DNA of 64,000 nucleotides, from the NCBI RefSeq assembly GCF_900114875.1, contig NZ_FPKW01000017.1, forward strand, positions 34,132 through 98,131. Reading direction: 5' to 3'. The notes under the pieces are model-generated. The model made no database searches and was not told the origin of the DNA. It saw nothing but the letters and a program-made list of their open reading frames with translations. The position numbers and the translations under genes are program-made. Positions 16,937-24,716 of the stretch are shown here, piece after piece (position 1 is the stretch's first letter; every line of letters starts with the position of its first letter). Source of the stretch: Chryseobacterium limigenitum. GTDB lineage: Bacteria; Bacteroidota; Bacteroidia; Flavobacteriales; Weeksellaceae.

Positions 16937-18049
16937 GTGATCAACAACGACCAGATAAAAGAAGTTCAATCCAGAATTGAAGACCTATATAAATATCTTC
17001 ACATAGAAAAAAAGAAGATAGAAATTTCTAATGACGATGAAAAAACGGCTGCACCTGAATTTTGGGATAATCCTAAAACAGCTGAAACTTTCCTGAAACA
17101 GCTTCGTTCCAAGAAGAAATGGGTGGAAGGTTATGACGAAATCAGCACCCAGTTTGAAGATTTACAGGTTTTGGCTGAGTTTGCCAAAGAAGATCCCGAT
17201 TCTGAAAAAGAATTAGACGAAACCTTTCCTAAACTGGTAGAAAAAATCGAAGATCTTGAGTTTAAAAACATGCTTTCTAATGAAGGTGATGAACTTTCCG
17301 CTGTTTTACAGATTACAGCCGGAGCCGGAGGTACAGAAAGTTGTGACTGGGCTGCCATGCTGATGAGAATGTACACGATGTGGGCAGAAAAGCAAGGTTA
17401 CAAAATCAAAGAACTGAATTACCAGGAAGGTGATGTTGCGGGAGTAAAAACCGTTACTTTAGAAATTGAAGGCGAATACGCTTTCGGATATCTGAAAGGT
17501 GAAAATGGAGTTCACAGATTGGTAAGAATTTCGCCTTTCGACAGTAACGCAAAACGTCATACGAGTTTCGTTTCTGTGTACGTTTATCCTTTGGTGGACG
17601 ATACCATTGAAATTAATATTAATCCTGCCGATATTTCATTTGAAACAATGAGATCTTCAGGAGCGGGTGGACAGAACGTTAACAAGGTTGAAACCGCTGT
17701 TCGTCTTCGTCACGCACCAACAGGAATTATCATTGAAAACTCAGAATCCCGTTCACAGCTTCAAAATAAAGAAAAAGCGATGCAGTTGCTTCGTTCAAGA
17801 TTATATGAAAAAGAATTGGAAGAACGTTTGAAAGCCCGTAACGAAATTGAGGCCAACAAAATGAAGATCGAGTGGGGAAGCCAGATCCGAAACTACGTCA
17901 TGCATCCTTATAAATTGATAAAAGATGTACGCTCAGCTCATGAAACCTCAGATGTGGATTCTGTGATGAACGGAAATCTTACTCCTTTCCTGAAAGCATA
18001 TCTGATGGCGGACGGAACAGGAGGCTCGGCCGATGACATGGACTTATAA
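16937..18049 (+). CDS. prfB: peptide chain release factor 2
   Basis: 370 residues, starting at GTG 16937. It reads UAA and UGA stop codons on the ribosome. The RF2 recognition motif SPF is in RISPFDSNAKR (about 195-205) and the catalytic GGQ is in SSGAGGQNVNKVETAVRL (about 237-254). The gene is read in one continuous frame: the YLHIEKK segment, at the place where many bacteria carry the autoregulatory +1 frameshift site (CTT TGA C), is an uninterrupted CTT CAC ATA. RF2 feedback by frameshifting is therefore absent here. The short leader and -7 box support the GTG start. Confidence 0.97.
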   Translation: MINNDQIKEVQSRIEDLYKYLHIEKKKIEISNDDEKTAAPEFWDNPKTAETFLKQLRSKKKWVEGYDEISTQFEDLQVLAEFAKEDPDSEKELDETFPKLVEKIEDLEFKNMLSNEGDELSAVLQITAGAGGTESCDWAAMLMRMYTMWAEKQGYKIKELNYQEGDVAGVKTVTLEIEGEYAFGYLKGENGVHRLVRISPFDSNAKRHTSFVSVYVYPLVDDTIEININPADISFETMRSSGAGGQNVNKVETAVRLRHAPTGIIIENSESRSQLQNKEKAMQLLRSRLYEKELEERLKARNEIEANKMKIEWGSQIRNYVMHPYKLIKDVRSAHETSDVDSVMNGNLTPFLKAYLMADGTGGSADDMDL

Positions 18050-18134
18050 ATATCATGTCATCTTTTAGTTAAATTCTTATAATTAATTTCCTTTTGAAGT
18101 TTATTAGACTTATTTTTGTTACTTATCAATATAT

Positions 18135-18836
18135 ATGGAAGATTTCAATAGCTGGCGAGATTTATTAAACCCTGAGTTTTATATAAAAATGGGAGGGTTT
18201 TGGCTTATTTTATTTATTGTTTTTGCTGAAACCGGTCTTTTTGTAGGATTTTTTCTACCTGGGGATTCTTTACTGTTCGTTTCAGGAATTTACGCTGTTG
18301 ATATCATCAAAGAGACTTTCGGCTCCACAGGGAGCGATTTCTTAGATACTACCATTTTGGCTTCGGCGGTTGCTCTTGCTGCAATTATTGGTAACGAAGT
18401 GGGGTACTACTTTGGAGTAAAAGCGGGTCCTGCTTTATATAAGAAGCAAGACACGATGTTGTTTAAGAAAAAATATCTGTATCAGGCTCATGATTTCTTT
18501 GAAAAACATGGTGCTTTGGCTATCATTATGGCAAGATTTTTACCTGTTGTAAGAACTTTTACGCCGATGGTTGCCGGGATCGTGAAAATGGATAAAAAAG
18601 AGTTTTTAAGAGATAATGTGATCGGAGCTGTTCTTTGGTCGTTCCTACTGATTTTTGCAGGACATTATCTTGATAAATTATTCATGGATCAGTTTGGAAT
18701 TAATTTAAAGGAAAAACTGGAATACATTATCATTATTATCGTTTTGGTAACAACACTTCCTGTAATTGTTAAATTCTTATTTGGTAAGAAAGAAGATCAT
18801 TCTAAATATGAAAATCAAGATCAGGATTCTGAATAA
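18135..18836 (+). CDS. DedA-family membrane protein
   Basis: 233 residues with several membrane segments, including WLILFIVFAETGLFVGFFLPGD (about 22-43) and a C-terminal segment at about 195-215. The DedA hallmark is clear: the FxPGDSLLF re-entrant loop near 40 and GALAIIMARFLPVVRTFTPMVAG (about 125-147), whose arginines are needed in E. coli members. DedA proteins are linked to lipid (undecaprenyl or phosphatidyl) flipping and membrane-potential upkeep. It follows prfB by 85 bp and ends at a terminator shared with the convergent esterase gene. Confidence 0.92.
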   Translation: MEDFNSWRDLLNPEFYIKMGGFWLILFIVFAETGLFVGFFLPGDSLLFVSGIYAVDIIKETFGSTGSDFLDTTILASAVALAAIIGNEVGYYFGVKAGPALYKKQDTMLFKKKYLYQAHDFFEKHGALAIIMARFLPVVRTFTPMVAGIVKMDKKEFLRDNVIGAVLWSFLLIFAGHYLDKLFMDQFGINLKEKLEYIIIIIVLVTTLPVIVKFLFGKKEDHSKYENQDQDSE

Positions 18837-18858
18837 ATAAATGACATCATAAAATATC

Positions 18859-18886
18859 AATAACCCGCTTTTGAAGTGGGTTATTT
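18859..18886. terminator. terminator between DedA gene and esterase gene
   Basis: Stem AATAACCC(G)C / G(T)GGGTTATT with loop TTTTGAA, followed by T7. It ends the DedA transcript and slightly overlaps the end of the convergent esterase gene. Confidence 0.85.
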
Positions 18887-19750
18887 TTTTATCCAATCCA
18901 GAATGTTGGGATAGATGATGCTGTCTCTTTTCTTTTTATTGAAGAATCTTGGAACGTGACCTGTTTTTTTCATAAAAATCAATTTATGAGGAATATTTTT
19001 CTCAGTAAGAACAGAATCCAGTAATAATCCCTGATGCTGATTCACCAAGAAATCAGTATTTCCCTGAAATAAAAGTGTCGGAACGTTGGTAACATTAGCA
19101 ATCGGACTTGCTTTTTGAAATTCCTCAGACAGATTTTTTCGGTCAAATTTTACTCCCACAACCTTTTGAAAAGTCGATGAGGTATATTTTGAATAAAATG
19201 AATTCAGATAACCTTTGGAATAAAAATCCGTAGGCGCGCTTAGTGAAATGATTTTTTTGATTTCATTTGGATGGTGATACCCGTAAAGCAATGCTAAATG
19301 AGCACCCGCACTTTCTCCAAGAAGAATATAATTGTTGGGTTGTAATTCTGCTTTATCTGCTAAGGAATTAAATGTATTAATTGCTAAGCCTATATCCTCC
19401 AACTGCTCTCTGTAAGTGATTTTTTTAGATTTTGAAACCAGTCTGTAATTCATATTAATGCTCGGAATATTATTTTCAAACAGCATTTTCTGAACCTGGA
19501 TCATATGTTCTTTCTTACCTAATGTCCATGCTCCACCATGTACAATCAGCACAACAGGAGAGTCAACAGCATACTCTGTTGGGAGAAAAATATCCATTTT
19601 CTGTCTTTTATGTTCTCCGTATTTTAGGTTATAGATTTTCTGTTGATTGTTAGTTCCCACCCAGACCCTGAATTTTGTGTTACAAGAATTTAATAAAAAG
19701 CCGATACACCCTAAAGCAAAAAAATGATATCTGAGAATGAGCTTTTTCAT
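18881..19750 (-). CDS. lipoprotein alpha/beta-hydrolase (BD-FAE/esterase type)
   Basis: 289 residues. A lipoprotein signal ends CIGFLLNSCNTKF, so it is tethered to the envelope. The hydrolase core has the oxyanion motif VHGGAW (about 70), the nucleophile elbow GESAGAHLALLYGY (Ser near 145), the acid in FQGNTDFLVN and the histidine in KKTGHVPRFF near the C-terminus. This set fits carboxylesterases of the BD-FAE/Aes group that act on small acyl or acetyl esters. Single gene; the 371-bp region upstream holds repeat copy B. Confidence 0.88.
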   Translation of the reverse strand: MKKLILRYHFFALGCIGFLLNSCNTKFRVWVGTNNQQKIYNLKYGEHKRQKMDIFLPTEYAVDSPVVLIVHGGAWTLGKKEHMIQVQKMLFENNIPSINMNYRLVSKSKKITYREQLEDIGLAINTFNSLADKAELQPNNYILLGESAGAHLALLYGYHHPNEIKKIISLSAPTDFYSKGYLNSFYSKYTSSTFQKVVGVKFDRKNLSEEFQKASPIANVTNVPTLLFQGNTDFLVNQHQGLLLDSVLTEKNIPHKLIFMKKTGHVPRFFNKKKRDSIIYPNILDWIKK

Positions 19751-19936
19751 AGATTAAAATTACATAAAAAGTTTTTAAATCAATAAAACTAAAATATGAT
19801 CTTTATTAAGTTTTTTGTATTGAATATTATTTTATTTCAGCAATCTTACATGTTGTTTTAATTTTCGAAGTTGTCGTTATTTTTTTTCATCTAAATTTAT
19901 TCCTATAAAGTTTGTTTCGACTAATGTTTAAATAGA

Positions 19937-20014
19937 CGGCTGCAACCCTAGCCCCGATTGAAATGAAAATCTTTTTAAAAAAAAAGATTGTAATGAAAAG
20001 CGGGAAAAAGCTTC
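19937..20014 (-). repeat. dispersed intergenic repeat, copy B (inverted relative to copy A)
   Basis: On the minus strand it reads GAAGCTTTTTCCCGC, then a perfect T/A hairpin AATCTTTTT / AAAAAGATT, then CAATCGGGGCTAGGGTTGC. Order and spacing match copy A at 7795-7873. The rest of the 19751-20121 gap is AT-rich and shows no gene. Confidence 0.75.
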
Positions 20015-20121
20015 AAATAAAAGTTTAAATAAGTTGTATCTTAAAACCTCTAATAATCATGAATAAGTCGAATTAAATAATTATTTTTGCTCTTTAACAA
20101 TTATTAAAAAAACATTAAAAT

Positions 20122-21003
20122 ATGGCGTCTGGTTTTTTTGCAATTTTGGATGATATCGCAGCTTTAATGGATGATGTGGCGGTTACAAGTAAAATAGCGA
20201 CTCAAAAAACAGCGGGAATCTTAGGAGATGACCTAGCTGTAAATGCAGAAAAGGCCACAGGTTTCCTTTCTTCACGTGAAATTCCTGTTTTGTGGGCGAT
20301 TACAAAAGGATCTTTTATCAACAAACTGATCATTCTGCCTATCGTATTTTTACTCAACTGGTTGTATTCTCCGGCTATTAATTATGTGTTGATTCTTGGA
20401 GGATTATATTTAGCTTTCGAAGGGGTTGAAAAAGTGATAGAATTTCTTTTTCACCGCGATAAAGAAGGACATGAAGTGGTAGAAGAGATTGAAGAAGACG
20501 AAAAAAACTCTGAAGAAATAGAAAAAGCTAAGGTAAAATCGGCTATTACGACGGACTTTATTTTATCAATCGAGATTGTAATTATTGCTTTGGGAACTGT
20601 CTTGGAAGAAAATCATCCTTTCATTACGCAGATTTTAGTAACGAGTTTGGTTGCATTTATTGCGACTGTAGGAGTTTACGGAATTGTAGCTTTGATCGTA
20701 AGAATGGATGATGCAGGATTTAAATTGATCAAAAAAAGTAATGATAAAGGCTTCTTTGGAACATTGGGGCATTTTTTGGTGAAAGCTTTACCTATTGTTA
20801 TTAAAATTTTAGCTGTAGTGGGTACGATTGCTTTGATAATGGTAGCTGGCGGTATTTTTGTACATAGAGTAGAATTTCTTCATGGATTACTTCCAAGCTG
20901 GCCTGATGTCCTGAAAGAGCTTGCCTTTGGAATTGTTGGCGGATTGGGCGCTGTAGCACTTTTCACTTTAGGCAAAAAAGCAGTTTCAGTTGTTAGGAAA
21001 TAA
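20122..21003 (+). CDS. DUF808 (YedI-like) inner membrane protein
   Basis: 293 residues. The start MASGFFAILDDIAALMDDVAVTSKIATQKT and the repeated DDLAVNAEKATGF are diagnostic of DUF808/YedI. Membrane segments are at about 75-110, 150-170, 175-198, 230-255 and 265-285. A charged cytoplasmic stretch (EEIEEDEKNSEEIEKAK) lies between the second and third. Function unknown for the family. The acyltransferase gene begins 3 bp after its stop, so they form an operon. Confidence 0.92.
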   Translation: MASGFFAILDDIAALMDDVAVTSKIATQKTAGILGDDLAVNAEKATGFLSSREIPVLWAITKGSFINKLIILPIVFLLNWLYSPAINYVLILGGLYLAFEGVEKVIEFLFHRDKEGHEVVEEIEEDEKNSEEIEKAKVKSAITTDFILSIEIVIIALGTVLEENHPFITQILVTSLVAFIATVGVYGIVALIVRMDDAGFKLIKKSNDKGFFGTLGHFLVKALPIVIKILAVVGTIALIMVAGGIFVHRVEFLHGLLPSWPDVLKELAFGIVGGLGAVALFTLGKKAVSVVRK

Positions 21004-21006
21004 TAT

Positions 21007-21924
21007 ATGAGAAGTTTATCAATTGATGTATTAAAAATAATTCTGGCTTTTTTTGTTGTTTTTTTGCATATGAATCTTTTGAGAGATGAGTATCCATCAT
21101 TAAGTTATGTTCTCGTCAACGGACTCTTTAGAATTGGAGTACCTGTTTTTCTAATTATTACGGGTTATTATTTTTATTTTGTTGATACTTTTGATAAGTT
21201 GAAAAAATGGTCAGTAAGAACATTTTTACTCTATGCAATATGGTCGGCAATTTATATTCCGCTTTGGAAAGAGGGGACGTTTTTTGCTAATATTATATTT
21301 GGTTACCACCATTTATGGTATCTGATCGGAACTCTACTTGCCGGAATTCTTTTGTTTACTATAAGGAAAAAATCAACTTCCGTATTGGTTGCAGTTATTC
21401 TTCTTTTATTCAGCATAGGATATTGTATCCAGCTTTTGGGAAATCTTCATTATTTTAAAGGTAAACTCGATGTTGTATTCAATCTATTTCCACTGTACAG
21501 AAACTTTTTATTTGTCTGTTTTCCCTTTTTGGGAATAGGTTTTTTAATAAAGAAATTGAATATTGATGTTAAACAAAAGCCATCATTATTACTTGTTTTA
21601 GGATCAATTGCTCTTGTTATTTTTGAATCTTTTCTAAATTATAAAGTCATTCATTTAAGCCAAAAAGAGAGTATTGACATGTTAATTTCCTTATTAATAG
21701 CTTGTCCGTTGATATTTTTATATTGTAAAAATTTACCTTTTAAAACGGATTCAAAAATCTTGGCAAGCTTATCGACTGCAATTTATCTGGTGCATCCATT
21801 AATCATGAACTGGATTTTTAACTTATATCTTCCATCGTTTGAATTTGTCATTTTTATTACAGTGCTATTAATTGTAAGTCTAATCTTGGTTTTGGTGAAT
21901 AGAAAAGTGAAATATTTACTTTAA
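21007..21924 (+). CDS. membrane acyltransferase (acyltransferase 3 family)
   Basis: 305 residues with about ten membrane segments. The N-terminal MRSLSIDVLKIILAFFVVFLH and the following RIGVPVFLIITGYYF are the acyltransferase-3 signature (catalytic histidine in VFLHMN, conserved R-x-x-V-P-x-F). These proteins acylate surface sugars or lipids using acyl-CoA on the cytoplasmic side. It is 3 bp after the DUF808 gene and translationally close-coupled; the acceptor is unknown. Confidence 0.88.
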   Translation: MRSLSIDVLKIILAFFVVFLHMNLLRDEYPSLSYVLVNGLFRIGVPVFLIITGYYFYFVDTFDKLKKWSVRTFLLYAIWSAIYIPLWKEGTFFANIIFGYHHLWYLIGTLLAGILLFTIRKKSTSVLVAVILLLFSIGYCIQLLGNLHYFKGKLDVVFNLFPLYRNFLFVCFPFLGIGFLIKKLNIDVKQKPSLLLVLGSIALVIFESFLNYKVIHLSQKESIDMLISLLIACPLIFLYCKNLPFKTDSKILASLSTAIYLVHPLIMNWIFNLYLPSFEFVIFITVLLIVSLILVLVNRKVKYLL

Positions 21925-21938
21925 TCCTTTGTTAATAT

Positions 21939-22004
21939 TTACAACAGAAATTGACAAGAAATCAATGACAGTAAAAGTAAAAAGATAAATGAAATTTTCT
22001 TCAT
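21939..22004 (-). CDS. 21-residue lipoprotein-signal-only ORF
   Basis: Reading the minus strand from ATG 22004 gives MKKISFIFLLLLSLISCQF and then LL-stop. This is a complete lipoprotein signal peptide with the lipobox LISC but almost no mature part. It may be a decayed lipoprotein gene or a genuine mini-lipoprotein. It lies between the convergent acyltransferase and dnaJ genes with no other ORF nearby. Confidence 0.35.
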   Translation of the reverse strand: MKKISFIFLLLLSLISCQFLL

Positions 22005-22051
22005 GGTTTAATTTATTTAGTTCAAAATTAAACTAGACAATTACCAATAAA

Positions 22052-22077
22052 AAAAGGATTCCCGTAAGAATCCTTTT
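22052..22077 (-). terminator. terminator of the grpE-dnaJ transcript
   Basis: Stem AAAGGATT / GAATCCTTT with loop CCCGTA, and an A-run on the plus strand that becomes a U-run on the minus transcript. It lies just after the dnaJ stop codon. Confidence 0.85.
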
Positions 22078-22083
22078 ATATTT

Positions 22084-23205
22084 TTAGTTGAATAAATCTT
22101 TCACTTTATCAAAGAAAGTTTTTTCTTTTCCGGAAGGTTCTGCAACCATTTCTCCGCTAGACATCTGCTTTTCGAAGAAGTCTTTCTGCTCTTTCGTCAG
22201 TTTTTGAGGGGTCCATACATTGATGTGGATGAACATATCTCCTTTTCCGTAGCTGTCGATGCTTGGTAAGCCTTTTCCTGCCAGTCTTAGGATCTTTCCA
22301 GACTGTGTGCCCGGTTCGATCGTGATCTTAACTTTTCCGCCAACGGTAGGGATTTCTCTTTTGGTTCCCAACGAAGCTTCAGCAAATGAAATATATAATT
22401 CCTGGTGAAGATTATCGCCTTCTCTTTTAATTACAGTATCAATTTCTTCCTCTACGATCACCAATAGGTCACCGGGAATACCTCCAAATGGAGCGTCATT
22501 ACCTTTTCCTCTTACATTAAGCTGAATTCCGTCTCTAGCCCCCGCTGGAATGTTGATCGCGATTTCCTCTTCATCTTTTATTAAACCTTGTGCATTGGCT
22601 CCTGCAGGAATTTTATCGGCAACTTTACCGATTCCCTGACAAGTTCCACAGGTAGTCTGCGTCTGCATTTGTCCGAACATCGTGTTCATTACTTTCAGCT
22701 GAACACCAGAACCGTTACATGTAGGACACGTTTTTGAAGTAGCACCAGGTGCTGTCTTCATTTTTTTTACTTTAAGAGTTTTTTGGGTTCCGTTTACCAT
22801 CTCTTCAAGGTTCAGCTTGATTCTTATTCTTAAATTAGAACCTTTCACTTGCTGCTGTCCTCCGCCAAAACCGCCGCCACCGCCGAAATGACCACCAAAA
22901 ATATCTCCAAACTGACTGAAAATATCTTCCATATTCATTCCTCCGCCGAAACCGCCTCCTCCGCCAAAGCCACCGTTTCCGCTAACTCCTGCATGACCGT
23001 ATTGGTCATATCTTGCGCGTTTATTGTCGTCGCTTAATATTTCATAAGCTTCTGCAGCTTCTTTGAATTTTTCTTCGGCCTCTTTATCTCCCGGATTTTT
23101 ATCTGGGTGAAATTTGATAGCCATTTTACGGTATGCTTTCTTTATTTCTTCGGCTGATGCAGATTTGCTAAGTTCAAGAACCTCGTAATAATCTCTTTTT
23201 GACAT
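22084..23205 (-). CDS. dnaJ: DnaJ co-chaperone with only one zinc centre
   Basis: 373 residues. The J domain (1-70) has the HPD tripeptide at 33-35 that stimulates DnaK. A Gly/Phe-rich region runs from 74 to 116. In the zinc-finger region only two CxxCxGxG motifs remain: C160-C163 (CPTCNGSG) and C186-C189 (CGTCQGIG). Motif I, expected at about 148-158, is replaced by KKMKTAPGATSK and motif IV, about 197-206, by KIPAGANAQG. In E. coli motifs I and IV form zinc centre 1 and motifs II and III form centre 2, so one whole centre has been lost cleanly. Two C-terminal substrate domains follow. grpE precedes it; dnaK is not in the window. Confidence 0.97.
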   Translation of the reverse strand: MSKRDYYEVLELSKSASAEEIKKAYRKMAIKFHPDKNPGDKEAEEKFKEAAEAYEILSDDNKRARYDQYGHAGVSGNGGFGGGGGFGGGMNMEDIFSQFGDIFGGHFGGGGGFGGGQQQVKGSNLRIRIKLNLEEMVNGTQKTLKVKKMKTAPGATSKTCPTCNGSGVQLKVMNTMFGQMQTQTTCGTCQGIGKVADKIPAGANAQGLIKDEEEIAINIPAGARDGIQLNVRGKGNDAPFGGIPGDLLVIVEEEIDTVIKREGDNLHQELYISFAEASLGTKREIPTVGGKVKITIEPGTQSGKILRLAGKGLPSIDSYGKGDMFIHINVWTPQKLTKEQKDFFEKQMSSGEMVAEPSGKEKTFFDKVKDLFN

Positions 23206-23216
23206 GTCTTTTTATA

Positions 23217-23297
23217 ATTGATTATCGATAAATGATAATTGATGCCTATTGCTTTCGGCTTATAGCCTATCAATTATCTCTCATCATTTATCATTGA
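23217..23297. repeat. inverted repeat between grpE and dnaJ
   Basis: Left arm GATAAATGATAATTGAT and right arm ATCAATTAT...ATCATTTATC are complementary apart from a CTCTC insert, around a loop containing GCTTTCGGCTTATAGCC. It fills the 97-bp spacer inside the probable grpE-dnaJ transcript and could form a hairpin that sets the ratio of the two messages. Confidence 0.5.
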
Positions 23298-23302
23298 TGA
23301 AT

Positions 23303-23839
23303 TTAGTTTCCTGTTACTACTTTTGCAAAACGAATTACTTTTTCGCCTAACATGTATCCTGTTTCGATAACGTCTACAATTTTACCTTTCAAATCATCTG
23401 AAGGTGCAGGAATTTGAGTAATAGCTTCGTGAAGATCTACATTAAAAGTATCTCCGGCTCTTACTTCCATCACTTTTAACCCTTTTTCAGTAAGTTTATT
23501 TTTAAGTTTAAGATAAATAAGCTCAACGCCTTGAAGGTCTGATTCGTTTCCGTTTTTGGCGATTTCTTTTAAAGCTCTTTCAAAATCATCCAATACACCA
23601 AGCATAGATACCATCATGTCTTGATTTGCATACTGGAAAAATTCCATTTTCTCTTTAGAAGTTCTTTTTTTATAATTTTCGAATTCAGCGTAAAGACGGA
23701 TGTAACGGTTTTTCTCTTCTGCCAAAAGTTCTTCCGGAGTAGGAGTATTTGTCACATTTTCTTCAGCAACTGTTTCGTTCTGAGTATTCGTATCTTGTTG
23801 TGTATTGATGTTTTCTTCGTTGATATCCTGATTTTCCAT
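23303..23839 (-). CDS. grpE: GrpE nucleotide-exchange factor
   Basis: 178 residues from the ATG at 23839; an upstream TTG at 23845 is less likely. It releases ADP from DnaK. The acidic, low-complexity N-terminus (about 1-35) leads into the long dimer coiled coil (LLAEEKNRYIRLYAEFENYKKRT...), and the beta-wing head holds the family signature VDLHEAITQIPAP...GKIVDVIETGYMLGEKVIRFAKV at the C-terminus. It is upstream of dnaJ on the same strand with a 97-bp spacer. Confidence 0.97.
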   Translation of the reverse strand: MENQDINEENINTQQDTNTQNETVAEENVTNTPTPEELLAEEKNRYIRLYAEFENYKKRTSKEKMEFFQYANQDMMVSMLGVLDDFERALKEIAKNGNESDLQGVELIYLKLKNKLTEKGLKVMEVRAGDTFNVDLHEAITQIPAPSDDLKGKIVDVIETGYMLGEKVIRFAKVVTGN

Positions 23840-23958
23840 TTTCAATAACTATTTTAAATAATTGTTTGGCAAAGATACTGCCAAATAGAAAAATATGACA
23901 TTTAGGCAGATTGTTTTAACATATGAAAAATGAGGTAGTGACTAAAGAAGCTAGGGAA

Positions 23959-24153
23959 CTACACCGTTTTATTCTTATAAGGATAGGTCTTATAAACGAC
24001 TATTCCAAAGATGGCCAGCAATGTTATTTTTCCAATTAAAAATCCATTACCGTAATTATTTAAAGTATCCCATTGGAAAATTATTATATCTGCGATAATA
24101 TAAAGCAAATATAAAATTATTATAACTGATGTTAAAAATATCGTCTTTTTCAT
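23959..24153 (-). CDS. small two-helix membrane protein
   Basis: 64 residues with hydrophobic segments at about 4-26 (TIFLTSVIIILYLLYIIADIII) and 42-56 (GKITLLAIFGIVVYKTYP), and a basic end. It follows the Bor-like lipoprotein gene on the same strand after a strong hairpin, so it probably has separate expression. Not recognised. Confidence 0.5.
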   Translation of the reverse strand: MKKTIFLTSVIIILYLLYIIADIIIFQWDTLNNYGNGFLIGKITLLAIFGIVVYKTYPYKNKTV

Positions 24154-24161
24154 GATAAAAA

Positions 24162-24188
24162 TGGCGGTGATTTAGAATATCACCGCCA
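24162..24188 (-). terminator. terminator of the Bor-like lipoprotein gene
   Basis: Perfect 10-bp stem TGGCGGTGAT / ATCACCGCCA with loop TTAGAAT-type; the minus-strand transcript continues into a U-run (TTTTTAT). It lies 7 bp after the gene's stop codon. Confidence 0.85.
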
Positions 24189-24194
24189 ATCAGT

Positions 24195-24488
24195 TTATTT
24201 TGTTATGATTGTAGTCGTAGGAGTGTAAATTCCAAAGGTTACGGCTGAGATCAGTCCGTTCAAAAAGGTTTGTTTGGTCTGAATGGTATAATTTTCTGCT
24301 CCGTCAGCTAGTTTTCTGGAGTCTGATACAGAAACCGGAACTAAGCCCTCGATCAGATAATGGTTCCATTTTGTAACCTTGCTTGTGCCTGTAGCTCCTT
24401 TGCCGATTACGCTTGTGTAAGAATAGCAAGAGGTTAATGCAATTGAAGCTACAATTGCAATTGTCATCATTTTGATTGTTTTTTTCAT
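24195..24488 (-). CDS. Bor-family small lipoprotein
   Basis: 97 residues with a lipoprotein signal ending IALTSCYS (lipidated Cys near 21). The mature part follows the phage lambda Bor pattern closely: W-N-H-Y-L-I-E-G-L near 42-50 where Bor has HHFFVSGI, then the shared GAENY and QTFLNGLISAVTFGIYTP where Bor has QTFVNGLLGFITLGIYTP. Bor/Iss proteins are outer membrane lipoproteins that raise serum resistance in E. coli. No phage genes surround it, so a chromosomal relative is more likely than prophage cargo. A function in this organism is not shown. Confidence 0.75.
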   Translation of the reverse strand: MKKTIKMMTIAIVASIALTSCYSYTSVIGKGATGTSKVTKWNHYLIEGLVPVSVSDSRKLADGAENYTIQTKQTFLNGLISAVTFGIYTPTTTIITK

Positions 24489-24716
24489 TGTTTAAAAAAT
24501 TTAAATTAAATATATTAAGTGTTAAAATTTAATTTTTTTGAGATAATGAAATCTTTTATTCAAATTATATGCCAATTGAATTTTCGTTGAATATTTAATA
24601 ATTAATTTATTTTTATGTTGTATTATAAATAATTAATTGTTTATTTGGTTAATTATAGTTTGGTTTAATTTTATTCTTTTTTATTATTCAATTGTAGATT
24701 TTTATTCTAAATTAAA
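24489..24716. other. AT-rich gene-free spacer
   Basis: Very AT-rich sequence between two minus-strand genes. It should hold the promoter of the Bor-like gene, but no consensus pair stands out. No ORF seen. Confidence 0.5.

Noticed and set aside
16937..17010. Programmed +1 frameshift in prfB
   Set aside because: There is no in-frame TGA; the gene reads through in one frame.
24195..24488. Prophage carrying the Bor-like gene
   Set aside because: Neighbours are chromosomal (grpE, Nramp); no phage structural, integrase or repressor genes are near.
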